Origin: Congeria kusceri
Lineage: Eukaryota > Mollusca > Bivalvia > Myida > Dreissenidae
Assembly (NCBI GenBank): GCA_027627225.1
Contig: CM051038.1
Coordinates: forward strand, 39,801,341 to 39,865,340
Length of the DNA stretch: 64,000 nt
Direction of reading: 5' to 3'
This document shows positions 23,631 to 34,446 of the stretch, piece by piece (the stretch's first letter is position 1; every line of letters begins with the position of its first letter). The notes under the pieces were generated by a model. That model was given only the letters and a program-made list of their open reading frames with translations. It did not search any database and had not been told where the DNA came from. The position numbers were made by a program, and so were the translations under genes.

Positions 23631-24224
23631 AGATTACACAGCACTGAGTACTGGATACAGAAGGTTGCTGGAGACTGGCTTAGAAGGAATTCACACCTCA
23701 CCCACATGTTCAGGTGTGACAAAACACTGTTAATTAGTACCTGGCATTGACATGTTTTTGTTTATTGTGTGTCAGGAGGTACAGTCTGTTGATTGTTATG
23801 TAAACAGACCCTTTTCTGGGGTCAAATGGCATCTGACCTGCTACTTTTATATGGATTTTACCCCAAAAAATGCAGAAAATTAAAAAAAGTTTTAGCTCAA
23901 AACAGCTTAAAAACCTGGTCTATAACATTTAGAATGCCAATGAAGATTGCCTTCACTTCTGATATTACATCTGCTATGCCTATTAAAACTCAAAGTTATG
24001 CTTAATTCTGAGTTAAAATAATGTTTTCCAAGATGTACCTAAGTACATGTTTTCTGTCTAAATTCTTGTCTTTAAATGTTTTTATATGTGGTATTTTCAA
24101 TTTTATTTTTTTCCTATAAATCCTTATACCAGTGTGATAGGACTTCAGGTTCTTTCTCGAAATAGATCAGACTTATGAAAAATGTGGATTTTATTCAAAT
24201 TTGAAAGGGTTGGGTTCTCTTAAA
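23631..24224. other. 5' flank of the transposase gene, inside the element
   Basis: Upstream of the transposase on minus. Another frame here reads CCVICGNKK just before the first clear codons (about 23650-23620), a possible lost zinc knuckle or misjoined first exon. A 24-bp GTGACAAAACACTGTTAATTAG region and AT-rich DNA follow; no other gene. Confidence 0.4.
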
Positions 24225-24695
24225 GGTCAAATTACACCAAAACGGAAGTCACATCCTCAGGGTTACATGCTGTCAGTTAGATAATAAACACATAGGGTTC
24301 AGTGTATAATGCATATGATTTTAAAAATACAGTTTAAATGATATGTTTTGGTATCAATTTAAAGGTATATATGTAAGAAATAAGAAAAAAAGTTTTTTTT
24401 TGGCACTACTTTGTTCTTAGTGGTCCCCAGCTTCATGACTTTTGGCCCATGTATTCATGCACAAAATGGCAGCCTCCATGCCCGTCAAAACCGGTGTGTT
24501 TATTCTAAGGTAAATATTTTGAGTTACAACACATAGAATTTTTTGACATGCTGTTTTTTCAAAAGGTTATGGCCTTATCTTTCCAACGATGTATGGTGAT
24601 ATATTAAAAAGTAGCTTGGTCATGGTGAAAATTGAGATCAAACATTGTATATTTGATATGTAACAATGGAGGAATTTATTTGCGCATGCGTAACC
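24225..24695 (+). repeat. ~450-bp direct repeat B (GGTC...GTAACC family)
   Basis: Starts GGTCAAATTACACCAAAACG and ends GCGCATGCGTAACC. It is the fuller partner of repeat A, containing the CGGAAGTCACATCCTCAGG block that A lost. Confidence 0.85.
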
Positions 24696-24734
24696 TTATA
24701 CGTGTAGGTTACATTATAATATATTAATCCAAGG

Positions 24735-24816
24735 ATGCGGTGCCGGAGTAGCAACCTCCGCGCAGAGATTTAACTGTGTCCCAGCGTAGCTGGTTTAAAT
24801 CCCTGCCGGCACGAAG
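24735..24816 (+). repeat. tRNA-like head, probable SINE fragment
   Basis: GTGCCGG near 24741 can pair with CCGGCAC near 24810, and GGTTTAAATCCC resembles a B box just before it, so the block has tRNA-like proportions (~75 bp). The A box is poor and no anticodon arm is convincing. It sits between repeats B and C. Confidence 0.35.
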
Positions 24817-24961
24817 TTCCACGTGACCATAGGCAAAGTTTTCAATTCGTTGTTGCAGCGGTAACTGAAGAGAGTACCAATGGAGAAGTTTGGCCGTAGG
24901 AGGCCTAGTTGTTGTTGTTTGCTTGCCGGTAACATTCTAACTCCCCTCCCCCACAGTCATA

Positions 24962-25385
24962 GGTCTAATTACCCCAAAACGGAAGTCACATCCTCAGGGT
25001 TACAGGCTGTCAGTTAGATAATAAGCACATATGGTTGAGTGCAGGATGCATATAATTTTTTAAATACAGTTTCAATGATATGTTTTGGTATCATTTTAAA
25101 GGTATATATGTAAGGAATAAGAAAAAAGGTTGTTTTTGTGCACTACTTTTGTCTAGTGGTCCCAGCTTCATAACGTTTGGCCCATGTATTCATGCGCAAA
25201 ATGCAGCCTCCATGCCCGTCAAAACCGGTGTGTTTTTTCTAAGGTAAATATTTTGAGTTACAAAACATAGAATTTTTGACATGCTGTTTTTTTCAAAAGG
25301 TTATGTCCTCAACTTTCCAACAATTGTATGGTGGTATATTGGAAAGTAGCTTGGTCATGGTGAAAACTGAGATCAAACTTCGTGA
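24962..25385 (+). repeat. Solo GGTC-family repeat C
   Basis: Colinear with repeats A/B from GGTCTAATTACCCC to GAAAACTGAGATCAAAC, more diverged, and missing the GCGCATGCG 3' end. It lies 270 bp downstream of B in the same orientation. Confidence 0.8.
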
Positions 25386-25389
25386 TGTT

Positions 25390-26340
25390 CGATGAATAGC
25401 TAGGGAGGAGTTTAAATTGGTCGTGGCAAAAACCTGGAAAGTTCTATTGTGTGACGGGGATGTCTTGTGAAACATTCGTATAGTAGTAGTATACTGTCAA
25501 TGGTGCTTGTCGGAGTTTGACATTAGTAAGCGTGGTTATAGATCCTATAGGTCACATTACACTAAATAAATAAGTCATGTTGGGAGGTACTCTCTGAATA
25601 AATCAACAAGTTTAACTCGAAGAAATGTTTTTAGGTTTAGACACTTACTTTGATATTCTTTTTTGGAGATGTTGGTAGGGTAACCATTGGTATGCACTTA
25701 TAAATCACTGATATGTTTTAAGATTGGAGACTACAGTATGACACGTGCGCCGAGGCGGGTTACATTCAACTACATGTAGAAAGTAGCCGGTAAAAAGATG
25801 GTGATTTAACAGTCAACTTTGTTTAGTGTCGAGTTCTTTCTTAAATATTACATGACATACCCTTGTTATTGCTTAAATCAATTCAGCTTAGAATGCTCTT
25901 TAAAAAAAGGTATAGTTATGAGGGTCCCTATGTGCAAAATGTTGCATTTATTTTTGCTTTAAGTTATCGCTTTTACATTAAATGACATAAGGATTGGAAT
26001 TAGTATATTGTAACCTATAGCATATTGCCAATTATCAGAATGCCTTCAGCGAAAGAACTAAGGCCAATATTATGATCACGTGATCGGTGTTCATAGTGGT
26101 AGTGGACTGTATGTGAGGTTAGATACCAGTAAATCCAATCCCATAGGGTCCCATTATAAAACGGCAAACTTTCCAAGCATTTTGCTAGCCTTTCCTTCAT
26201 TTCATACTGTGCAAGCCTGGTATTAATGTAAAGATGAATTGTCCTCTAACGAAATATGCAATAGAAAAGATATGTCATATGACTTCTAAGAAAAAAATGC
26301 ATCTCACCTGAATGCAGACACTGAGAGAAAACAAGCTTTC
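25390..26340. other. Mostly unassigned stretch
   Basis: A short GGTCACATTACAC at about 25551 resembles another start of the GGTC family. From about 26230 the sequence begins to match 15840-16480. No gene recognised. Confidence 0.45.
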
Positions 26341-26345
26341 GGCAG

Positions 26346-26348
<3 letters not shown>

Positions 26349-26381
<33 letters not shown>
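26349..26381. repeat. (TA)n microsatellite
   Basis: About 16 uninterrupted TA units. Confidence 0.95.
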
Positions 26382-26385
<4 letters not shown>

Positions 26386-27008
26386 TCAACTAAACCACCA
26401 TACCACAGTAAACACCCCCCCAAACGTTCACCTTTCAAGTTAGCCTCCAAGGAAATGTGCCAAAATGTTCCAGACACACATGGAATATTAGAAATAACCA
26501 CACAAGTCGTGTCTGAAATTGCTAAATGGCTTTTATTCCAGAAGAGAAAAGGAACTCTTTAGTAATAGGCACTACTTTTGACCACGGAGGGATACACAGT
26601 GATTTACTGGTATCTAACCTGTGAGATCGTATGTAGGTTTCATCGTTCAGGTACCTCAGCGATTGGGTCGTTTAACGGTAAAATGCAACAGGTACTGGTA
26701 ACAGCTGAGTGAATCTTGTGAGGACACAGATGCTGCAGCGGACAGGACTATGCATGCGTAGACAGGAAAGTAACAAGAAGCCAGCATTAAGATATCATAA
26801 TACAATATAGCTTTGTAGAATCATATTTTTCACAAATCATATTTTTCACACGTCTGTGAAGAATAGGATCTCATTTGTCACATTTATAAGTGTGAAGAAT
26901 GTGATTGGCCAAAAAGGGGGTATGCGTATACCTATTCGGATTTTATTGTGAAATTGTACCGCGACAATCGATCAAAAAATCATTATTTGGAGCATAATAG
27001 TACAGTAA

Positions 27009-27262
27009 TCATCATCATCATCATCATCATTATCATTATCATCATCATCATCATCATCATTATCATCATCGCCGTCGTCGTCGTTGTTGTCCTCCTTCTC
27101 CTCTACCTCTTCCTCCTCCTCCTCCTCCTCATCATATCATTATCGTCGTCATCATCAGCATCATCATCACTATCCCTATCATCATCATCACAATCATCAT
27201 CATCATCATCATCATCGTCGTCATCATAATTATTCTCGTCATCACCATTATTATCATTATAG
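27009..27262. repeat. (CAT)n/(TCG)n/(CTC)n compound microsatellite
   Basis: Trinucleotide array with blocks of ATC, GTC and CCT. It makes spurious poly-Ile, poly-Ser and poly-His frames on +. Confidence 0.95.
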
Positions 27263-27597
27263 TTAACGTCATCATCAGTATTGTCATCACTATGAGAAAC
27301 TAAGCCCTATTTAGTAGCTATTTATGTATGCATGCGCTTAATCGTTAGTCAATACGTTTGTACGGTTTAATTAGGAGATACTCACGTACGTCCATACGAA
27401 CGTAAATTTTTTATTGGGATATTAACTAATGCACGCATCCGAACGTACGTACAAACAAACGTCCTACTTTGGATTATAAAAACCAAAATAACCATCCATA
27501 TGTCCACCCGAACTAGAATATACGTATACACGGATGGTAATATAATGACCTTAGAACCTCCGCACATGTTGGTACTTACGTTTGGAAAGTACAGTAT

Positions 27598-27836
27598 CGT
27601 AGCGTACCGTACCCCCGTATCGTACCGTATCGTTCAGTATCGTTCAGTATCGTACCGTACCTTCCCATACCTTAACATTACAACCATACCAAACATGCCA
27701 TGCCATGCCAGTCCATGCCATGCCATGCCAGTCCATGCCATGCCATGCCAGTCCATGCCTTTCCATGACATGCCTTACCATACCAAATCGTACCGTACTT
27801 AACCGTCCGGTACCGTGCCGTACCATACCGTACCGT
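27598..27836. repeat. CGTAC and CATGC pentanucleotide arrays
   Basis: CGTAC/CGTAT-type pentamers (27598-27662 and 27783-27836) flank CATGC pentamers arranged in a 20-bp higher-order unit, CCATGCCATGCCATGCCAGT (about 27693-27777). Confidence 0.9.
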
Positions 27837-28324
27837 AAATCACCCCTTTGTTTTGGACAGTGTGAAAAAAAAGGATTATGATGTAACAAATTCACTTTGT
27901 TTGAAAATTTGAATACGTTGTCTTCATGTATAAGATTTTAATGCATATCAAAAACTGGACTCGATCACACATTTCACAGGAAGTGTGAAGAATGAGATTG
28001 CGATGTGTGAAGAATGAGATCATATTTTCACACCTGTGAAACATGAGATCCTATTTTTCACACGTGTGAAAAATATGATTTCTGAAAAATATGGTCCTAA
28101 ATAGCTTGTTATGACTAATAGTGTATATCAGAAATCGTATTTGCCAAAACAAAACGACCCTTTAATGCAAATTGTGCAATATTTAAGATTTTAGAATCCG
28201 TTATCGGTAAAATGCAACAGCTCCTGGTAACAGCTGAGAGGATCCTGAGACGGCACAGATGCTGCAGTGGACGGACAAGACGATGCATGCGTAGACAGGA
28301 AAGTAACAAGAAGCCAACATTTTG

Positions 28325-28412
28325 ATATCAGAATACAACGAGCTTGCTATGACGGATAGTGACCGTGTATATCAGAATACAACGAGCTTGCTATGACGGA
28401 TAGTGACCGTGT
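28325..28412 (+). repeat. 44-bp tandem duplication
   Basis: Two identical 44-bp copies start ATATCAGAATACAACGAGC; no mismatch seen. Confidence 0.95.
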
Positions 28413-28805
28413 ATATCAGACATTTGTTATTTGCCAAAACAAACCGACCTTCTTTTACTAATTGTGCAATACTGAAGATTATAGAATCGTTTAACGGTAA
28501 AATGAAACAGCTCCTGGTAACAGCTGAGGGTATCCGGGGAGGATACAGATGCTGCGGCGGACAGTGTGATGTCATATATCAGATCTGAAAAAGACATGAA
28601 TGAATATTGGGCTCGATAATTGAACATTCAAATGTTTAAATTTCCTTATACAAATACTAGTGCTAGTGTTAATAATAATAATAATACACTGCAACGTTTA
28701 GGAGTCGAACCTACAACCGTCGGGATCAAAAATATGTCGCTTTTAAACATGGTTTCCAAAATACCGACGAAAGGCGTTACACATTTTATTCATCTCAATT
28801 AATGC

Positions 28806-28903
28806 TTATCCTTAAACGACACTGTATTGTTAATATATTACTTTGTCAAGAGTGTTATCCTTAAACGACACTGTATTGTTAATATATTACTTTGTCAAGA
28901 GTG
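28806..28903 (+). repeat. 49-bp tandem duplication
   Basis: Two identical 49-bp copies begin TTATCCTTAAACGACACTG (28806-28854 and 28855-28903). Confidence 0.95.
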
Positions 28904-29821
28904 TTATTTTGCTTGCTTTTACCTAATGTGTTTTTCTTTTTGGGATCTATGACAAAAATTTGGAAAATTGTTAATTCGCCAATCTGTAAACAGGTCCCTT
29001 TTAATAGGCAAAAATATTAGTTTAAAATAATAACCCTATACGCACTAAAATATTGTTTAATCTCGTTCATACGGGTGGGTGGAACTCAGACAGTTAAACT
29101 AAGATTTAATTTCTTCAAAACATAAGTTATAAATAAATATCTTTTACTCGTCTTCTCGGCGCACGTTTAAGTATCTCTTCATTTTGTTCTATAGCAGATC
29201 TCTACCAAGATAGCACTTCAGGCAGTATTGAAACTTCATTACTTGTACTCAGAAGTTAATTTAAATCAAGGTTAAGTACATTTGATGACGATTAAAAATG
29301 TATTTACAAAGCTGAATATGTTCATCATTGACAGTTAACGAAAGACTGTAACTCAAAACTCAGCACTAAAATTGGAAAAGCAAATATGGATTCTATAATT
29401 GGAGGTTGATGACGTAAGAGGACAGCTTGCGTTAAAACTTGTAATCCGATAGCAGAGAGCACTTTATTAATATCAAGACAAACAGAAATGCGCTGATTTT
29501 AATTTCTTTCGATTATTTTGTCCGGGTATATACATGTTATTATGTCAACCAGCAAATGTCTGCCCTTTAAAAGTTCGCTTGTACTTTACTTTGACGTACA
29601 TGACAAAACCCAGGTAATTCTTCCACTAATATCTTTCACCAAAATATTTCCCAACACTTTCATAACCAGATCAATTTGCCACATGTTGAAAGACAGTGTT
29701 GAGACAAATTAGTTTGGCCTTCACTTATGTTTCTTATACAACATATTTATAATATTACACAACTCTATACTTGAAACCTTTTTCAAAACTATCACGATAT
29801 GCAACGTGTTCAGTCATACGA
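28904..29821. other. Unassigned stretch
   Basis: No gene or repeat recognised. Confidence 0.45.
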
Positions 29822-29823
29822 TA

Positions 29824-30108
29824 CGGTGTTCCGTTAGTGCCATCGCCGTTTCGCACTTTCGACTTAAAGATATGCTAAGTAGAAGCGCGAAAACGCGAGA
29901 ACACGACACGAAGAGGGACATCACGATACGAGATCGCGATATTCATTTCGCTTCATCGCATCGTATTCTCGCACCGTCGCATCGTGTATTTGTAATGTCG
30001 TGTTGTCGCCTCATTGCATTGCTCCGTCGTATCGTGTTCTCGTGTTTTCGCGCTTACATATCCATAGGTCGAAAGAGCGAAACAATGATTGGCTTTAACG
30101 GAACACCG
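29824..30108. mobile_element. Long-TIR MITE with TA duplication
   Basis: A 285-bp palindromic element, CGGTGTTCCGTTA ... TAACGGAACACCG, with imperfect arms of ~85 bp that include GCGCGAAAACGCGAGAACAC and its complement. TA flanks both sides (29822-29823, 30109-30110), consistent with Tc1/mariner-type integration. Most of the element can fold back on itself; non-coding. Confidence 0.85.
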
Positions 30109-30111
30109 TAA

Positions 30112-30450
30112 TACACCAAGTGTTTAAACAATAGTGTGTGCAATTAAAAGGTTCACATTTTGGCAAATTTACAATGTCCAAAGTTTGTCACTGATTCAAG
30201 CGAACTAATCAAGAACAAAAAAAAAACGTACATGTACTTTATGACAGTCGCGAATATTTGAAAATACGAAATGACAATCGATGTTTTAATACAAATAAAC
30301 AAGAAAATGTAAAATTGAAATTTAATTTGGTATTAAATTGCATTAACATAATTTCATGTTTTGTGTACATTGTATTTCAAATAATCACGACAGGTAAAAA
30401 ACGTAACATAATTAATGCCTAAAGCGTAAACCGGAATATTTGTCTACAGA
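30112..30450. other. Unassigned stretch
   Basis: Nothing recognised. Confidence 0.45.
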
Positions 30451-30451
30451 T

Positions 30452-30832
30452 AAGGCAAGATTTTTTTTTATTCCTTGGTTCTCGTATCCGCCGACACGAT
30501 TTTTTCCAAAAAGCAAAAAAAAAGAACATTTGTAGAATGTAGCCGATGTCATAAAAATGATCTTGTGAAAGGGTTTCAACCAGTTACACGGAATGCAAAA
30601 AAAAATAATGTCGTGGTTATCATGCAGTGATTAAGTTAATGTTGTGTAATATGATTTTTATAAGTAATAATGGATTAAGATTTTAATATCAATCCCAATT
30701 TCCATTTGTGAAATTGTATTTATTAATTTACTCAATTCTGTGTTGTTGTTGTTTTTTTATTGTTTTTTTCCCTCCTCCAACCGGACACTTTTCAAACTTG
30801 TCCGAGAACCAAGAAATAAAAAACTCTGGCCT
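30452..30832. mobile_element. TIR MITE (GGCCAGAGTTTTTT family), complete copy
   Basis: Left end AAGGCAAGATTTTTTTTTA then CTTGGTTCTCG; right end CGAGAACCAAG then TTTTTTATT on the complement, closing in CTCTGGCCT. TIRs are ~34 bp, imperfect, and 381 bp apart. Relatives are at 19008 and 32534. Confidence 0.75.
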
Positions 30833-30833
30833 A

Positions 30834-32530
30834 AACCGTCTGAACAAACCTTGATCTGAAGGAGACTAATCCCAGTTAGCCCGAAGATCACGATGTTAAA
30901 CACATTAGGCTAATATTTCAATAAATGAGAGGGTAATTGAAATTCTCATTAGATCTGATTACCCGACGAATGTGTTTGTTTTTGTCTTAAATTTAATCAT
31001 TCTCTTTAACAGTCTTTGAATTAATTTGGAAACATGAGTACACCGTTAAATAAGGTACCAACCGCGGCCTGGTGTTTTATTCTACTGGCGCTAAATCGCG
31101 AAATGTTATTGAAACATCGCAAGTTGAATTTTAGGACAAACTCGAATAGGGTCATAGCACTCGAATTAGAGACTGTTATAATTTTACTTTAATTACAACA
31201 AATTAAAAACAGAAATGAAAATCTTGGGTTAAACGCCTATTAAATCACATTTGTCAGTTGGTGTTTTTCAATAAAATTTATTGTAACTCCTTAAAGTTAT
31301 CAAATTAAAAATTATACCCAGAAGAAAAAGGGTGAGTGATAAACGTTGATAGATTAAGAACGAAAACGGTTTTTGGACAAATATCAGAAAAAATACAAGT
31401 TTATACAAGGAAATGACGGTGTACGGTATATATATAGTTGGTAAGTTGCTCTTGAATTGTTCCGGAAGTATACGACTATAATTGACACTACATTTAATAC
31501 TATAACATAGTAAGAAGTTATATCTTCTAGGGCCAGAAGCACGAATATTGTGGACGCTTAAAGAACGATAATTATCGTCCAAATTTAGGGTCTCCAGTGC
31601 GAGATCTGCAGAAAATGGAAATTAAAATACATGTATCTCGTTTTCGCATTCGTCGCCGTCTTGTAACACAGCTAAATTTAACTGGCAGAATCGGGATTCC
31701 ATACGGACAACCCTGAACTCCGTTCTAAATGCACGTGTAGGAAACCTCCCTATATGTATGGCGTACCGTTTGGTCAAAAGAACATTTGGGAACGCCAATC
31801 AGTTACATTTTTCTGATGTAAAAATAAAGAAAAGTGCAAAGTCTGGCTGACTAATTCAATAACATCCTACACAATGTCTACTTGCCAAACTTACATTTAT
31901 TTATTTTAATAATAATCTTTAATAAAAAAATCAGTTTAAAGATACCTATCAAAATACATTTTATTTGGTATTTACGAGTTAATTACCCATATTAAAAAAA
32001 AAAGTATTAGAGATGTGTTTTTTTCTCGTAATTTCTACTCTATAACTCGTTTACTATTATCGTAATTACGACTTACCGACACGCAACGAACGTTCTGTTT
32101 CATATTTTAATTCGATAGGTAATTTATTTTAAAAAATTCATATTTTGTGGAGATTAAGTATTTAAACATTCTGAAGTACAAGTACTGATTTCAAGGTTAT
32201 CCCCCCCCCCCCCCCCATGCTTGCATCTGCTACTTTATTGCCAAAAAAGGCTAAATAATCGTTTTGACAATGTTGTATCGTATTTTAACAGTTTAAGGTT
32301 TTGTCGGTGCATTTAGATTTATTCAAATAATCTCCGCGAGAGGTTGCTCGCAATGATACAGTTACCGCTGCACAAAAGCGATTAAAACTTAACGCCCTGT
32401 ATTTGTACATTGCACAGTGCAAAGAATACGAGGTAACATCATATTTGCAAAGTTTTAAATGTTTGTAATCCGCTCGACCACGTGGCGGCATTGAGATTTA
32501 ATTGCAAGGCATATAAATATTACGACAGAA
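30834..32530. other. Unassigned stretch
   Basis: Only homopolymer runs stand out (C17 at about 32201-32217). No gene recognised; the minus-strand frame at 31268-31582 has no family features. Confidence 0.45.
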
Positions 32531-32533
32531 ACT

Positions 32534-33557
32534 AAGGCCAGAGTTTGTTAATTTTTAGTTTATCGGATCCGCCTACACGATTTTTTTATCGAAAAAGACA
32601 CAGCCAATATTGTAAAAATAATAAACAAACACAATTATTAAATGTTTATTTTTGATATGGATATAACAGTTATCATGTAAAAACACATTAAAATATTAAT
32701 TCAACATAAATCATGTTGACTTCATGTTCTACCATATTTCCGAGAGTTTTCTTTGTTTTTCGGTATTAAATAACTGTGAAATCAGAACGGTTACTGGTGG
32801 GCGGAGCCTTATATGCCAGCTTATCGTGCAATAAGTAGCGCGCAGTATATTGAAATTTAGTTGTAATTTATACGCACGCTACTTATTGCACATTAAGCTT
32901 GAACATTCGCATCGCATCACGTAACCTTGCGACAACGCTAAATTTAGAAACGACACAGATGCCAAGCATGGCAGACATCACGTGACGTCCAGGAACTGTC
33001 CATGGGATCGACATCGTATAGAAAGTTGCGATGTGATTGCTGAATATGGTATAAAACACTTGTGGCACCATTTGACCTCAATATGTTAATTATTTAACCT
33101 CGCCCTTCGGGCTCGTTAAATAACTAACATATTTCGGTCAAACTATTACTATAACAAACATCGCAGTGTGTTATTACTGTTACTGTCGTATTTATTGCGT
33201 AAGTGTTTAAAACCAGAATTTTATTTTTATATTATATTCTAACATGACACGCGCAGTGTTTTCTATAGACAAAGAACACAATTCACCGTTGTTAAACTAC
33301 AAATAAACAACCCGAAAAAATAGTACCGAAACTGTAAAATATTGTTCGCTCTGTAATTGTAAAATGTTGTCAGGTCATGTTAGAATCGACATAATTTTCG
33401 CGTAACCGTTGTTTATCGGCTAATAACACTCCAAATCGTTGTTTATTATTCGATAAACAACTCTAAATCGAAAAAAGCTAAAATTATTTCGTAATTTTAT
33501 CCGTTGTTTTTTCTTCAAAACTGTCCGAGAAACTAAAAATAAAAAAATATCTGGCCT
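32534..33557. mobile_element. GGCCAGAGTTT-family element enlarged by foldbacks
   Basis: The ends are AAGGCCAGAGTTTGTTA and AAATATCTGGCCT, as in the 381-bp copy at 30452, but here they are 1.02 kb apart. Between them lie a small hairpin (GTGCAATAAGTAGCG / CGCTACTTATTGCAC, 32827-32891), a strong stem-loop centred on GCCCTTCGGGC (33081-33132), and a copy of the 16.6-kb foldback (33238-33480, inverted). It looks like a MITE that received secondary insertions. Confidence 0.6.
33238..33480 (-). mobile_element. Foldback element, partial copy 2
   Basis: Contains TCTAACATGACACGCGCAGTG, CATGTTAGAATCGACATAA and CGTTGTTTATCGGC, the extension and part of the hairpin of the 16614 element in opposite orientation. 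Confidence 0.65.
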
Positions 33558-33559
33558 CC

Positions 33560-34440
33560 ACTATAGGGTCCCGAACACCTGCTTTAAAAGTCTGAACCGA
33601 ACAACTCGGCGGGCTGTTTACCGTGAGTTATTAATGAATTTAATGAATTGATGTTCAATTACAGATGAAGTGTTTTGGGGCCGCTTATACAGACAGCCTA
33701 AGTGTCGGGGGTTATTGTTTCCAATCACGCACAATTCTACGCAAGTGCACTTTAGTCAGCTTGAGGCTGTTGAACACTTCTGATTACTACAAACAAGTAG
33801 GATGCAGTTCCCCCCCCCCCCCTACAAATGGGAAACATTAAGCATTGCACTAGTTCGTCCGTCCGTACGTACGTCCCGAAATTCTTTAACTGTTTGGCGG
33901 ATTTCGCTCAAACGTTCACAGCTGAAGAACCTTACTGTATTTAGGTGAAGGAATCCTGGCTGTGACCTTTTTTCTTCTTTTTTTGTCACTTTTTCCATTG
34001 TAAAATATATATGAAAATAAATCTGTGCAAGCAAAAATTACTGTTGGCGAGACGCCCTTTGCCTGTGTCCAAACATGTGTTGTGTGGGCATCCGTGTCTG
34101 TGACACATCTTGTTTTGTTAGTTCATCGCAGTAATCGAATCTCATTATTTCAAAATATGATTATAATGATGACAGTACTATCAATTATGTAGTTCCGGGT
34201 CACTTACGACAAAACCGCTCTCTTCGTTTTAAATGTACTTGCAATCACCTAAATCTTAGTATACTTTGGACGACAGATATCTCAGCTTCAATATGCATGT
34301 AAATAACATTTGGTAGCATTAAGTATTGTTGTTAAATATTTTGTTGAACTGTATGCATTGATTGCGGGGGTTCCGAATCAGTTACGTGTGTTCCGGGTCA
34401 CTTAACACTTCTACTATTGTTTCCTTTAAGGTTTGTTTTA
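33560..34440. other. Unassigned stretch
   Basis: A C12 run at about 33810 and CGTACGTACG at about 33865; otherwise nothing recognised. Confidence 0.45.
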
Positions 34441-34446
34441 CAAGCA

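Larger units (their letters stand above)
20635..24695. mobile_element. Two-gene DNA transposon bracketed by direct repeats
   Basis: The ~4.06-kb unit comprises repeat A, a His-Me endonuclease gene on + (21112-21480), a DDE transposase on - (23630-21710) and repeat B. The genes converge with a 230-bp gap. Repeats A and B resemble each other more than the solo copies, which suggests they arrived together as terminal repeats of one element, an organisation more like LTRs than the inverted ends of known DNA transposons. The alternative is that two GGTC MITEs happen to flank it. Ends are GGTC and (G/A)ACC in AT-rich flanks; I could not establish a target-site duplication. Confidence 0.5.
26814..28100. 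mobile_element. Foldback element carrying simple repeats
   Basis: Ends are inverted: AATCATATTTTTCACAAATC on the left and GATTTCTGAAAAATATGG on the right, with CACACGTGTGAAAAATATG nested inside. It is flanked by ATAGCTT on both sides (26807-26813 and 28101-28107), a 7-bp target duplication inside a tandem repeat whose intact form is present nearby. The interior holds a ~250-bp CAT/TCA/TCG array (27009-27262), CGTAC pentamers and CATGC pentamers (27598-27836). A smaller relative lies at 51785-52066. Non-coding. Confidence 0.8.
26640..28565 (+). repeat. ~240-bp tandem repeat, 2.5 copies, interrupted
   Basis: The unit carries CGGTAAAATGCAACAG, GGTAACAGCTGAG, ACAGATGCTGCAG, GATGCATGCGTAGACAGG and GAAAGTAACAAGAAGCCA. 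GGTAAAATG landmarks occur at about 26679, 28206 and 28496. The first unit is split by the foldback element at 26814-28100. The second contains a 44-bp tandem duplication (28325-28368 / 28369-28412). No coding function recognised. Confidence 0.75.

Noticed and set aside
20635..24695. LTR retrotransposon between repeats A and B
   Set aside because: No TG...CA termini, primer site, Gag, protease or reverse transcriptase; the interior encodes a DDE transposase and a His-Me nuclease.
27644..27895. Met/His/Trp-rich frame on minus and its plus counterpart
   Set aside because: Product of the CATGC and CGTAC pentamer arrays.
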